Source of the DNA: a bacterium
GTDB taxonomy: Bacteria > Hinthialibacterota > Hinthialibacteria > OLB16
Direction of reading: 5' to 3'
Assembly: GCA_022072055.1 (NCBI GenBank)
Contig: JAJVIK010000023.1
Span: 1-64,000, forward strand
DNA length: 64,000 nucleotides
Under the pieces are notes generated by a model that was given only the letters and a program-made list of their open reading frames with translations, was not told the origin of the DNA and made no database searches. Shown here one piece after another: positions 9,717 through 18,601 of the stretch. Every line of letters starts with the position of its first letter. Position 1 is the stretch's first letter. The position numbers were made by a program, and so were the translations under genes.

Positions 9717-11495
9717 TTAGAAGTCCTTGAAGTCGTTGTCCTCCAGCGGAATCACCTCATCGCCGCGAACATGATGATCCCTCACTCCCGCCTGAGCCAA
9801 GACGCCCAATGAGCCGTTTCCGTTCAGACGGTTGAAACGGGGCGCGACCGATCGGATGTGAGATTCGGTCCGTGGGTGGGAGTGGTCCGCCACCGCCTTT
9901 TGTGTTTCCTTCCTGGCAGAGTGCGCGGCCAAGTCCACTCGATTCTCGCGCGCGGCGGAGTCCCCGCGGACCACGGCGATCAAGCCCTCCACGATCTGCT
10001 TCAGTTCCTCGGCCTGGGCCGAGAGCTCCTCGCTCGCCGAGGCCGACTCCTCGGCGTTGGAGGCGTTGGACTGGGTGACCTTGTCCATCTGAGCTACCGC
10101 GCTGTTGATCTGATCGATGCCCTGAGCTTGCTCCTGACTCGCCGAGGTCACCTCCCCGATCAGCTGCGCCACCTTGCGGATCCCCGCGACAATCTCATTC
10201 AGGATCGCCTCGACCTCGCCAGAGGCCGAGACCCCATTCTCGGCGTTTCGCTGGGACTCTTCGATGAGCGAGGAGGTGTTCTTTGCCGCTTCCGCGCTGC
10301 GTTGGGCGAGATTCCGGACCTCCTCGGCCACCACCGCGAACCCTTTTCCCGCCTCGCCCGCGCGCGCCGCCTCCACCGCCGCGTTCAGAGCCAGCAAGTT
10401 GGTTTGGAAGGCGATCTCATCGATCGTTTTGACAATCCGGGCTGTCTCATCCGAGGAGCTCTTGATGCGCGACATGACCTGGGACATCCGGGTGACCGCC
10501 TGTCCACCCTTCTCGGCGGCGGATTGGGCGCTGGTGGCCATTTCGTTGGCGAGACGGGCGTTGTCCGCGTTCTGGCGGGTCATGGAAGCGGTCTCCTCCA
10601 AACTGCTTGAGATCTCCTCAAGCGCGCTGGCCTGCACACTGGCGCCCTCCGCCATCTGTTGGCCTGAGCCGGAGAGCTGACCGGAAGCCGCGGTCACTTC
10701 GTTGGCGCCGTTCAGGAGCGCCTCGGCGATGCGGGAAACCGGACGCTCCACGCTCCGGACGATGACCAGCGCGAACACCAGCCCCATGACCAGAAGCCCC
10801 CCGCCCACGGTCCCGCCCGCCATCCAAGTGGCGGCGGCGATGCGTTGATCCGCCTCGTCCAGCGACTGCACCACCTCAAAGGCGCCGTGAATCTCCCCCT
10901 CCTTCCAACCCTCCATCGGTTGGCCGGTCGGGTCGATCCCCTCGGGGTTGCCCCAGAGCTCCTTTGAGGTGGCCGGGTCGCCATGGCAGAGCAGACAGGT
11001 CTTGGAGAGCTTCACCGGACGGAAATACCGGACCGCGTTCTTCTGTTTGTCCACCTCGAAATACTCCGCCTGGTTCTGCTCCTCCAGGGCCTTGAGAGCC
11101 CGGGCCTCAAGCTCATCCGGTTCATTCTTGGGGTTCCGAGGCTGGAATTTCGGAACCTTGAACTCATAGCCGCCCTCCTTGGCCTTGTTCATCGCGGCCT
11201 TCCAGGCGGTCACCACCGGAATCGCATCCAACATCTTGGCCCGCTCTCCCTCCTCGGCCCACTTCCGAATCATCTCGGGGGTGAAGACTCCCTGCCGCCA
11301 CTTGTCTTCCATGCCCTCTCGCGTGGATTCGGCGGTCAGGCAGATCGCCCGCGCCTTTTCCACGTACGACTGCACCGCCTGCTTCCTGACATCCGCCCGA
11401 TACATGGCGAACAACACCAGCACGAGCCCCGCGGGCAACAACAAACCGACTGTCAGAATCTTGCTCCTGAGTGACTGGCTTCTCGTTCCCAACAC
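9717..11495 (-). CDS. Methyl-accepting chemotaxis protein with Tll0287-like (DUF3365) haem-type sensor
   Basis: The 592-residue receptor has a membrane helix (about 13-30), a periplasmic domain (about 31-225), a second helix (227-247), a HAMP-like region and a methyl-accepting signalling domain. The tip motif lies in [16 protein letters not shown]. The periplasmic part resembles DUF3365/Tll0287 domains and contains C167-LL-C170-H171, a covalent c-type haem attachment motif. This implies redox, oxygen or NO sensing (inference). The C-terminus ends in DNDFKDF, matching the aromatic-x-x-aromatic pentapeptide that tethers CheR, CheB or CheD. It is the second MCP of the operon. Confidence 0.92.
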   Translation of the reverse strand: MLGTRSQSLRSKILTVGLLLPAGLVLVLFAMYRADVRKQAVQSYVEKARAICLTAESTREGMEDKWRQGVFTPEMIRKWAEEGERAKMLDAIPVVTAWKAAMNKAKEGGYEFKVPKFQPRNPKNEPDELEARALKALEEQNQAEYFEVDKQKNAVRYFRPVKLSKTCLLCHGDPATSKELWGNPEGIDPTGQPMEGWKEGEIHGAFEVVQSLDEADQRIAAATWMAGGTVGGGLLVMGLVFALVIVRSVERPVSRIAEALLNGANEVTAASGQLSGSGQQMAEGASVQASALEEISSSLEETASMTRQNADNARLANEMATSAQSAAEKGGQAVTRMSQVMSRIKSSSDETARIVKTIDEIAFQTNLLALNAAVEAARAGEAGKGFAVVAEEVRNLAQRSAEAAKNTSSLIEESQRNAENGVSASGEVEAILNEIVAGIRKVAQLIGEVTSASQEQAQGIDQINSAVAQMDKVTQSNASNAEESASASEELSAQAEELKQIVEGLIAVVRGDSAARENRVDLAAHSARKETQKAVADHSHPRTESHIRSVAPRFNRLNGNGSLGVLAQAGVRDHHVRGDEVIPLEDNDFKDF

Positions 11496-11633
11496 TGTGG
11501 TGGTCCTCCGCTCAACTCCTTGTCTTATCCGTTCATCTGAACGGCTTATTCAAGGCTTCCGGCTCACTGCCCCTCCGCCCAAGGAGTTCGAGAGTCGGCG
11601 CCGCCTGGCGCACAGTCCCCATGCCCAGTTTTC

Positions 11634-14483
11634 TTAGAAGTCCTTGAAATCCTCTTCATCCAGCGGGAAGGCTTGCTCGCCGGAGCCAAGACTCTCTCCC
11701 ACGAGCGCCGGGGTCCGCCTGGAACGGCCGTTTCCTGCCGGCTTCATCGCGCCAACCTCAGCGGGTGAATCGTGATGCAGGATCGAGTGAATCCGACTGC
11801 CGGCGTGACCCTCCGCGACCTTCAAGTCGCTGACCTTGCGGATCTTCTTCCGCCCCTCGGAGGATGTCGGGACACCGTTTGAACGCGCCTTGTTTCCACC
11901 GATGATCGCAACCAGGACGCTGACCATTTGCTTGAGCTCCTCGGCTTGGGCGTTGAGCTCCTCGCTGGCCGAGGCGGATTCCTCCGCGGTCGCCGCGTTG
12001 GACTGAGTCACCTTGTCGAGCTGCGCCACCGCGGTGTTGATCTGCTCGATCCCCTGGGCCTGCTCCTGGCTTGCGGCGGTGACCTCGCCGATCAGATGCG
12101 CCACGCGCTGAACGCCCTCGACGATCTCCCGGAGGATTCCGCCCACCTCCTGGCTGGCGGCCACCCCCTCCTCGGCGTTTTTCTGAGAGCCTTCGATCAA
12201 GTTGGATGTGTTTTTGGCCGCCTCGGAGCTGCGCTGGGCCAGGTTGCGGACCTCCTCGGCCACCACCGCAAAGCCCTTCCCGGCCTCGCCCGCCCGCGCC
12301 GCCTCGACCGCCGCGTTAAGAGCAAGCAGATTGGTCTGGAACGCGATTTCGTCGATGGTCTTGATGATCTTCGCGGTCTCGTCCGAGGAGGTCTTGATTT
12401 TGGCCATCACCTCGGACATGCGATCCATCGCGCCGGTCCCTTTCTCGGCGGCGCGGCGCGCCTCCGTGGCCATCACATTCGCCTGGCGAGCGTTGTCGGC
12501 GTTCTGGCGCGTCATCGAGGAGGTCTCCTCCAGGCTGCTGGAAATCTCCTCCAGGGAGCTGGCCTGTTCGCTTGCTCCCTCGGCCATGGACTGACTGGAG
12601 GACGAAATCTCCCCGGAGGCGGCGGCGACCTGATCCGCCCCCTGGTTCAAGCCCTCGATCACGCGATTGATTGGGCCGGTGATCGAACGTGTCACCAGGA
12701 AGGCGATGAGGATGATCGCGGCGACTCCGACCGCGGCCACGATCAACATCATCGAGCGCAGCAGGGTGACCGCCGCGAACGCCTCGGCCTCATCCTTGCG
12801 CACTCCAAGCGCCCAGTTCACATCGAAAGCCTTCACGGGGGCGTAAGCGGTCAGAACCGGTGTTTCCACCCCGGTCACGGCCTTGGTGTAGGCGGTTCCG
12901 ACGGCCGCCCCGGTTTCGCCGGTCAGGGCCGCATCGATCATGCTGCTCTGGCACTTGATTCCCTTGGCGAAGGTGTTCGCCACCGAGAAATTCTCGCTGT
13001 CCAGGGGCGAATCCGCGCGCATGTGATGGTCCGGGCCAACCAGGAAGGTCTCCCCGCTCTCGCCCATTCCCTCCCGGCTTTGCACGACCTGGTTGATCGA
13101 GTCCAGGGAGAGCTGCAGGCCGACCACGAGTTCGACCTTGGAGGTTTTGGGATTGACCACCGGCTGGGCGATGAACGCCGCTGGGATGCCATTGCTGGGG
13201 GAGTAGGGGGCGAAATCCGCGAACCCGAACTCCTTGGACTGAACGACCTTCCGCACCAGGGACCCCATGTTGGAATCGGCCCACTTGCCGTTCACGAAAT
13301 TGGTTTGATAGTCCGGCTCCTTGGCGACCGTGTAGAAGCAGTAGCCGTCGGGATTGATCAGGAAGAGATCGTAGTAGCCGTAAAGGTTGGTGTATTTCTC
13401 GAAATAGAACTTGCCGTCCTCGTCCTTGGGGCAAAAGGCCTCCGAGACATCGATATCCGCGATGAGCGCCCAGGTCACATCGCCGGTGGTGATCGGAGTG
13501 TAGGCGGTCACAACCGGATTCCCCTTGTAGTTGGCATGCACCCCGGCTCCGGAGTCTCCAGCCAAAGCCAGTCTGACCGACTCGGTCTCAACCTTGCCCA
13601 GTTCGGGCTTCTGGAAGGAGGCTTGGACGCTCCTGTTCTCGGGGTCCATCAGCGAGTCGGAGCGCATGAGGAAATCCCGCCCCACCAGGTACGCCTCGCC
13701 GGTTTCCCCCATGCCGGTTCGCTCCTGCATGATCTCGGTGATTTGCTTCAAGGAGATCTGGAAGGCGGCCACGCCGGCGACAGCGCCCGAAGAGTCGGCG
13801 AGGGGAGTCGCCACGAAGGCCGCCGGAGCCTTGGAGGGTTCGTACCAAGCCAGGTCCACAAAGGTCGTGCCGCCGCGTCCCTGACGGAACGCCTGGGCCA
13901 GCACGCTGTCCTTTAAGGGGCCGGTCTCCAGGTTCGTTCCCCAATCTCCCTCCTTGGCCACGGTGAACACGACATTCCCGGCGCCATCAATCAACATCAC
14001 ATCATAGAATCCGAAGATGTCGCAGAAGATCTTGAGGCCCGCGAGTCGTTTCTCGTAGACAGACTTGTACTCCGGGCTATCCAGCCCCTTGGCGAAGGCC
14101 TCGGAGAACGCGGGCAGCCCTTCCACGAATCGGAGGTTTTTCTGCACATCGGTCATCAGCGCCAGTCGCTCGGAGAGGTATCGAGTGATCTGGGCCTTGC
14201 GCGCCTCGCGGATGGAAGTCAGCTTGTGGATCGCCTCTTCCCTTAGGGTCCCCACGGTTTCCACCAGGACCTGCATGTCCCCACGGCGTTCACCGAAATA
14301 TTTTTCAAGTTGGCTCTTCTTGATTTCCCGCACGCTTTCCAGCTGCCCATAGACCTGCTCCGAAAGGGAAGAGGAAGCCTTGTTCAGCGAAATGACCCCG
14401 ACAACCGTGAAGGGAATGAGCCCCACCGCGAGAAACGACAGGAGGAGCTTGGTTCCGAGTTTGAGCTGACGGCGAGTTGACAT
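11634..14483 (-). CDS. Methyl-accepting chemotaxis protein with duplicated periplasmic sensor
   Basis: This large 949-residue receptor has membrane helices at about 12-33 and 576-598. The long periplasmic region contains two homologous copies (about 148-349 and 358-569). Each copy has the pattern of a Cache-type module: [10 protein letters not shown] versus [10 protein letters not shown], and [15 protein letters not shown] versus [19 protein letters not shown] and an MCP signalling domain nearly identical to that of the neighbouring receptor follow. The last residues EEDFKDF again form a probable CheR/CheB/CheD tether. It follows cheW by 36 bp. Small-molecule sensing is expected, but the ligand is unknown. 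Confidence 0.92.
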   Translation of the reverse strand: MSTRRQLKLGTKLLLSFLAVGLIPFTVVGVISLNKASSSLSEQVYGQLESVREIKKSQLEKYFGERRGDMQVLVETVGTLREEAIHKLTSIREARKAQITRYLSERLALMTDVQKNLRFVEGLPAFSEAFAKGLDSPEYKSVYEKRLAGLKIFCDIFGFYDVMLIDGAGNVVFTVAKEGDWGTNLETGPLKDSVLAQAFRQGRGGTTFVDLAWYEPSKAPAAFVATPLADSSGAVAGVAAFQISLKQITEIMQERTGMGETGEAYLVGRDFLMRSDSLMDPENRSVQASFQKPELGKVETESVRLALAGDSGAGVHANYKGNPVVTAYTPITTGDVTWALIADIDVSEAFCPKDEDGKFYFEKYTNLYGYYDLFLINPDGYCFYTVAKEPDYQTNFVNGKWADSNMGSLVRKVVQSKEFGFADFAPYSPSNGIPAAFIAQPVVNPKTSKVELVVGLQLSLDSINQVVQSREGMGESGETFLVGPDHHMRADSPLDSENFSVANTFAKGIKCQSSMIDAALTGETGAAVGTAYTKAVTGVETPVLTAYAPVKAFDVNWALGVRKDEAEAFAAVTLLRSMMLIVAAVGVAAIILIAFLVTRSITGPINRVIEGLNQGADQVAAASGEISSSSQSMAEGASEQASSLEEISSSLEETSSMTRQNADNARQANVMATEARRAAEKGTGAMDRMSEVMAKIKTSSDETAKIIKTIDEIAFQTNLLALNAAVEAARAGEAGKGFAVVAEEVRNLAQRSSEAAKNTSNLIEGSQKNAEEGVAASQEVGGILREIVEGVQRVAHLIGEVTAASQEQAQGIEQINTAVAQLDKVTQSNAATAEESASASEELNAQAEELKQMVSVLVAIIGGNKARSNGVPTSSEGRKKIRKVSDLKVAEGHAGSRIHSILHHDSPAEVGAMKPAGNGRSRRTPALVGESLGSGEQAFPLDEEDFKDF

Positions 14484-14519
14484 CGATTCTCTCCTTGATT
14501 GTTTTCGAGGAGGCTGATT

Positions 14520-15059
14520 TCAGTCCTCGTCCTGGGATTCCACAACAGCTTGGTTTGAGTCCGCGACTTCCTTGGTGGTCAGGAGCAGATCGCAGTCGAT
14601 CACCATCACGCTCCGATTGCCCACCTTGCCGATCCCGGTGATGAATTCGGTGTGAACATCACAGCCGAACGAGGGGGGAGGCTCGATCTGATCGCCGACA
14701 ATATTGAGGACTTCGGAGACCTCATCCACCAGAAGGCCCATCACCACCGGCCCGCCGGGCGCGTTGATCTGCACCACGATGATGCAAGTGCGCTCCGTGT
14801 CGGCCTGGCGCTCCATGCCGAATTTGAGGCGCAGGTCCAGAACCGGGATGACCTTCCCTCGCAGATTGATCACCCCTCGAATGAAGTTGGGCGTCCTCGG
14901 AACGCGAGTGATGGGCATCAAACCGATGATTTCCTGAACCTTGAGGATCTCGAGCCCATACTCCTCGCGATCGAGGTGGAAGGTCAGGAACTTGCCTCCC
15001 CTTACCGAAGGGCGCTCCAAGACCGCGGGGCCGGTCCTGGAATTGGATTGTTCGGCCAT
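14520..15059 (-). CDS. cheW: Chemotaxis coupling protein CheW
   Basis: CheW links MCP tips to CheA. The protein carries the two SH3-like subdomains: KFLTFHLDREEYGLEILKV followed by the strongly conserved VPRTPNFIRGVINLRGKVIPV. Three starts are possible. The ORF-track start (15134) overlaps cheA by 46 bp; an ATG at 15092 overlaps the cheA stop as ATGA; the ATG at 15059 has a GGAGAGGAG ribosome-binding site at good spacing. I chose 15059. The 179-residue length is typical apart from a short acidic C-terminal tail. Confidence 0.94.
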   Translation of the reverse strand: MAEQSNSRTGPAVLERPSVRGGKFLTFHLDREEYGLEILKVQEIIGLMPITRVPRTPNFIRGVINLRGKVIPVLDLRLKFGMERQADTERTCIIVVQINAPGGPVVMGLLVDEVSEVLNIVGDQIEPPPSFGCDVHTEFITGIGKVGNRSVMVIDCDLLLTTKEVADSNQAVVESQDED

Positions 15060-15088
15060 TTCGTGTGTGTCTCCTCTCCTGTCGTTGT

Positions 15089-17992
15089 TCATGAGCAAAG
15101 CGCCTCCTCGGGGAGGAGGATCTCTTCGATCCATTCAAGGGGGTCCCCCTGGTCAAGTCCGCGCGCGGGGACGTTGCAGCCGCCGGCGAGCCGGACCAAA
15201 CCGGCCACGTCCAGGATCAACCCGACCCGACCGTCCGGCATGATCGCCCCACCGGAGAGTCCCACCATTCCGCGGAAGGTCTCGCCCAGCGGCTTGATGA
15301 CAATCTGCTGCTGACCCAGGAGCTGGTCGACAAGAATCCCGATCCGCTTGCCCTCGTTCTCCACAACCACCACCGTGGCCTGAGAGGGAGCCTGCTCGGC
15401 GCCGTGAACACGGAAGAGCCGATCCAGTCGGAAGAGCGGGATCAGGTTCCCTTGGACCTTGAGCATTTCCCCCTTTCGCAACACCGTGGAAATGTCGCTC
15501 GGGGCGGGGCGTATGGATTGGATGATGGAAAGGGTCGGGATGATGTAGCGCTCGCCGGCCACGCGCACCACCATGCCGTCGATGATCGCCAAGGTCAGCG
15601 GAAGACTGATGCTGAAGATCGTGCCCATGCCCGGCTCAGACAGGATCTCGATCTGTCCCCGCAGCGACTCGATGTTGCGTTTGACCACATCCATGCCCAC
15701 GCCCCGGCCGGAGACATCGGTGACCTTCTTGGCGGTGGAGAAGCCGGGTTGGAAGATCAAGTTGAAGATTTCGCGATCCGAAAGACTTTCCCCCTCGCGA
15801 ACCAATCCCTTCTCGATGGCCTTGGTCAGAATGGCGTCCCGGTCGAGTCCGCGGCCATCGTCCTGGACCTCGATGTAGATGTTTCCCCCCTTGTGAAAAG
15901 CGCGCAGTTCCACACGGCCGGTTTCCGGTTTTCCGCCCGCGAGTCGATCCGCCGCGTGGGCCTCGATCCCGTGATCGACCGAATTCCGGATCATGTGCAC
16001 GAGCGGATCCCCGATTCGGTCCACGACCGTCTTGTCCAATTCCGTGTCCTCGCCGGTCATGACCAGCTCCACCCGCTTGCCCGACTTCTTGCCGAGATCA
16101 CGAACCAGGCGCGCCATGCGCTGGAAGGTGGCCCGGACCGGCACCATGCGCAGGGAGGTTCCCATTTCCTGGAGCTCGCGGGTGATCTTGTTGAGTTGGG
16201 TGAGGTGCCGGATCAGCTGCGGGGAAGCGACCTGGCGGAGCTCCGAGGATTGGCTGACCATCGATTCGGCGATCACCAATTCCCCGATGGTGTCGATCAG
16301 GCGATCCAACCGCGCGGCGTCCACCTTGACCGGCTCGGCGATCTGCATGGAGGGCTGAGCCCCCGCGACCTTCTGGCCGCGGATGCCGCGCGCGACATCC
16401 CGCGCATCCACCTGCTTTTCCCGAACCAGGATTTCACCCAGCTTGGGTCTGACTGGGGGAAGCTCCTGTCTATCGAGGGCGCGCTCGAGATCCTCGGGGG
16501 ATATCTCTCCCCCCTCGACAAGGATTTCTCCAAGCTTCCGATCGGGGGCGTGTTCGCGTTGAATCTCAAGGGCCGCGTTCACCTTGCGCCCCGAGACCGC
16601 GTTGGCCTCGATCAGAATCTCCCCAATTTTCTTACGCGCCGGCGGGTGCCGCTGGGCTTTCAGCGCCTCGGCGACCGCCTCCTCGGTCACGATTCCATTT
16701 TCGATCAGAGTGTCCCCAAGGCGCTTGTTCGGACCGGGGGTCTCGGACTCGATTGGGGACGAGGCACGCTGGGGTTCCCCCGAGGCGATTCTACGGATCT
16801 TCTCAATCAGACTCGGCAGATCGGGTTCGATTGAAATCGGCGCGCCGCTCGCGAAGGCGTTGTTCGCGTCCTCGATCAGGCCCTTGAGCATGTCCACCGT
16901 GTCGAAAATCACATCGATGGCATCCTCGGCCAAAGCCAGCTTCCCGTCGCGCGCCAGCCCGAGCAGGTTCTCCGCTTCATGGGCGAGCTCGGCGATCTGA
17001 CGATGCCCCAACATTCCGGCGGAGCCTTTGATGGTGTGGAAGGCCCGGAAGACCGCGTTCAGTGATTCGGCGTTCTCCGGGTCGGTCTCGATGGTCAACA
17101 GGTGAACATTGGCGTTTTCCAGGTGCTCATTCGACTCCGTGATAAAGCAGCTCATCATCTCCGGACTGGCATCGATCACAAACGCCGGATCGAAGGTTGG
17201 GAGGGAAGCGCGCGGGCGCGAATCCATAACGGGCCCCGGTCCGACGCCGGAGTCGGCCGGCTCGCCCTCGGCCTTTTCGGAGCGTGGCCCGCAACGATGT
17301 TGGACCTCGCGTGAGATTGCCTGGAGCGCCGAGATCCCCTTTCCCACCCGCTCCCAGGCATCCTTGGGGGAGTCGGTTTGGGGATCGACCAGGATTTCCA
17401 GGAGCTCCACCAGCTCGAACACGATCTCACCGCCGCGGTAGTCGCAGGTTTCAACGGCCCCGCTTTTGACTCGCTGGGCCAACAAAAGCAGCTCCCGAAG
17501 GTCCTCCTGGCGGCCGGGGTCAGCCAGGACGTAGCACGAAGAGAGGCTTTCCACCCACTCTCCGAGCTCCCGGCAAGAACAGCCCGGGTCCCTGTCGCTC
17601 GCCCCTTTTTCGGAGGCCTCCCAACTTTCAACCTCCACGCTCACGACTTCCAGGCTGGAGGCAATGGCCTGAATCTCGTGGGGGAGCTTGTCGCTCGCGA
17701 GGCGCACGACCAGCGGGGCGCCATCCTCAAGGCTCCCGTCCGCGCGCACATCGGGAACCGCCTCTTCAATCGTTCCAATCTGCGCCAATCGCTGGAGCGT
17801 GAGCAGCGCGCGGAGGTTCAACATCGGCAGGTTCTCCACATGGTGAAGGGTGACCCGCCATCGTCCTTCGCCGGATGCGCTTCGGTCTTCCTTGGGGGCA
17901 ATGTCGGTGGGGCGAGTGTCTTTCTTGGTCACGATCGTCTCTCTCGTTGAGATTGGGTTTGCCTTCCGAACTCTGTTCCTTGTGGTCCTCAT
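15089..17992 (-). CDS. cheA: Chemotaxis histidine kinase CheA with four MshEN-like repeats
   Basis: The 967-residue kinase uses the start at 17992, whose ATGA overlaps the preceding ORF stop. Order of domains: an N-terminal region (about 40-125) with P2/ferredoxin-like features; a helical stretch; an HPt domain with phospho-acceptor His319 in AFHTIKGSAG; four short repeats (423-541) of the form LGEILVEGGEISPEDLERALDRQ; P3 dimerisation; a P4 ATPase (HMIRNSVDHGIE, DDGRGLD, GRGVGMDVV); and a P5 CheW-like domain. It phosphorylates the CheY and CheB encoded downstream. The repeats resemble the MshEN/GspE-N fold, which in some type II secretion and MSHA ATPases binds cyclic-di-GMP. Confidence 0.95.
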   Translation of the reverse strand: MRTTRNRVRKANPISTRETIVTKKDTRPTDIAPKEDRSASGEGRWRVTLHHVENLPMLNLRALLTLQRLAQIGTIEEAVPDVRADGSLEDGAPLVVRLASDKLPHEIQAIASSLEVVSVEVESWEASEKGASDRDPGCSCRELGEWVESLSSCYVLADPGRQEDLRELLLLAQRVKSGAVETCDYRGGEIVFELVELLEILVDPQTDSPKDAWERVGKGISALQAISREVQHRCGPRSEKAEGEPADSGVGPGPVMDSRPRASLPTFDPAFVIDASPEMMSCFITESNEHLENANVHLLTIETDPENAESLNAVFRAFHTIKGSAGMLGHRQIAELAHEAENLLGLARDGKLALAEDAIDVIFDTVDMLKGLIEDANNAFASGAPISIEPDLPSLIEKIRRIASGEPQRASSPIESETPGPNKRLGDTLIENGIVTEEAVAEALKAQRHPPARKKIGEILIEANAVSGRKVNAALEIQREHAPDRKLGEILVEGGEISPEDLERALDRQELPPVRPKLGEILVREKQVDARDVARGIRGQKVAGAQPSMQIAEPVKVDAARLDRLIDTIGELVIAESMVSQSSELRQVASPQLIRHLTQLNKITRELQEMGTSLRMVPVRATFQRMARLVRDLGKKSGKRVELVMTGEDTELDKTVVDRIGDPLVHMIRNSVDHGIEAHAADRLAGGKPETGRVELRAFHKGGNIYIEVQDDGRGLDRDAILTKAIEKGLVREGESLSDREIFNLIFQPGFSTAKKVTDVSGRGVGMDVVKRNIESLRGQIEILSEPGMGTIFSISLPLTLAIIDGMVVRVAGERYIIPTLSIIQSIRPAPSDISTVLRKGEMLKVQGNLIPLFRLDRLFRVHGAEQAPSQATVVVVENEGKRIGILVDQLLGQQQIVIKPLGETFRGMVGLSGGAIMPDGRVGLILDVAGLVRLAGGCNVPARGLDQGDPLEWIEEILLPEEALCS
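16370..16726 (-). repeat. Four tandem MshEN/GspE-N-like repeats inside cheA
   Basis: Four units of about 30 residues follow one another between the HPt and dimerisation domains. They begin KRLGDTLIENG, KKIGEILIEAN, RKLGEILVEGG and PKLGEILVREK, each followed by an acidic helix ending in Q. The linkers are Pro/Arg-rich. The pattern is the [RK]LGxxLxxxxxLxxxxLxxALxxQ half-motif of MshEN domains. Confidence 0.8.
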
Positions 17993-18399
17993 CGGGGGAC
18001 GGCCATCGCGCCTCGGCGCCATCCGATGTTTTCCGTTTCATGGGAAAGCCGCTCCAGCACCGCCGCGATTTCCATGAAATCGCCGTCGATATAGCTGATG
18101 ACTCTCGGATAGAGGGCGTGGGCCCTGGTAATGCTGTCGTCGCTCCGGTCCGGCAGGATCAGGATCGTGCGCAGGTCCTGAAAGAGATGGCTGACAGCGC
18201 AAAGATCCAGGAGGTCCCGTGGGGTCGCAGCGAGGAAGATCGCCAAGTCGCAGTCGTAATGGGGCTGGCGCAACCTGCAAGACAGGGTCTTTAGGGTTCG
18301 AAAGATTTCCAGTGTGTGCGCGGCTTCTATTTGAGCGAGGACCTGTTGGAGGCGCGCTCCGGGTCCGGATTCGGTTGGCAGATAGAGGAGCAGTTTCAT
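17989..18399 (-). CDS. Conserved hypothetical protein at head of che operon (receiver-like)
   Basis: The protein (136 aa from the ATG at 18399) begins MKLLLYLPTESG and contains hydrophobic strands (DLAIFLAATP, TILILPD, RVISYIDGD) alternating with helices, suggesting a receiver-like alpha/beta fold. I see no clear phospho-acceptor Asp. The first part of the ORF-track extension (to 18477) lies at and upstream of the sigma-54 promoter, so the 18399 start is preferred. I recall similar proteins in other chemosensory clusters, but the function is unknown. Its stop overlaps the cheA start (ATGA), so it is probably translated together with CheA and may act as a pseudo-receiver partner. Confidence 0.75.
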   Translation of the reverse strand: MKLLLYLPTESGPGARLQQVLAQIEAAHTLEIFRTLKTLSCRLRQPHYDCDLAIFLAATPRDLLDLCAVSHLFQDLRTILILPDRSDDSITRAHALYPRVISYIDGDFMEIAAVLERLSHETENIGWRRGAMAVPR

Positions 18400-18461
18400 C
18401 GTTCTGGTGTGTTCGCGTCCCTTTTCACCCGGAGTCGTTTCCCGGGCGATCTGGGTCAATA

Positions 18462-18476
18462 ACAATTGACGTGCCA
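18462..18476 (-). promoter_or_regulatory. Sigma-54 (-24/-12) promoter of the che operon
   Basis: On the minus strand the sequence TTGGCACG-TCAA-TTGTT matches the sigma-54 consensus YTGGCACG-N4-TTGCW at all but one position (T instead of C in the -12 GC). The start site would fall near 18450, about 50 nt before the ATG at 18399. A gene for an NtrC-type activator ends 125 bp upstream, so activator and target are adjacent. Confidence 0.75.
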
Positions 18477-18581
18477 AAAACGCATGAAATAATGGATATG
18501 AGTGAAGTCATTAAAACATGAGAAAAATGGAGGGAAGTGGATGTATTACAGTACCGCAAAGATGGAAATGTGTCCCACGGA

Positions 18582-18598
18582 ACAGGACGGATTCCTGT
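18582..18598. promoter_or_regulatory. Possible NtrC-type upstream activator site
   Basis: The inverted repeat ACAGGA-N5-TCCTGT lies about 105-120 bp upstream of the -24 element of the che promoter, a typical distance for an enhancer-binding site. It lies just after the stop of the NtrC-type gene and has no T-run, so a terminator is less likely. Assignment rests on symmetry and position only. Confidence 0.4.
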
Positions 18599-18601
18599 GG
18601 T

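Noticed and set aside
11928-13916. 662-aa plus-strand ORF across the large MCP
   Set aside because: It is a shadow of a clear MCP with conserved signalling domain; its His/Gly/Leu-rich translation has no recognisable motif.
15404-16834. 476-aa plus-strand ORF opposite cheA
   Set aside because: Antisense shadow of the P3-P5 and repeat regions; no start signal or family similarity.
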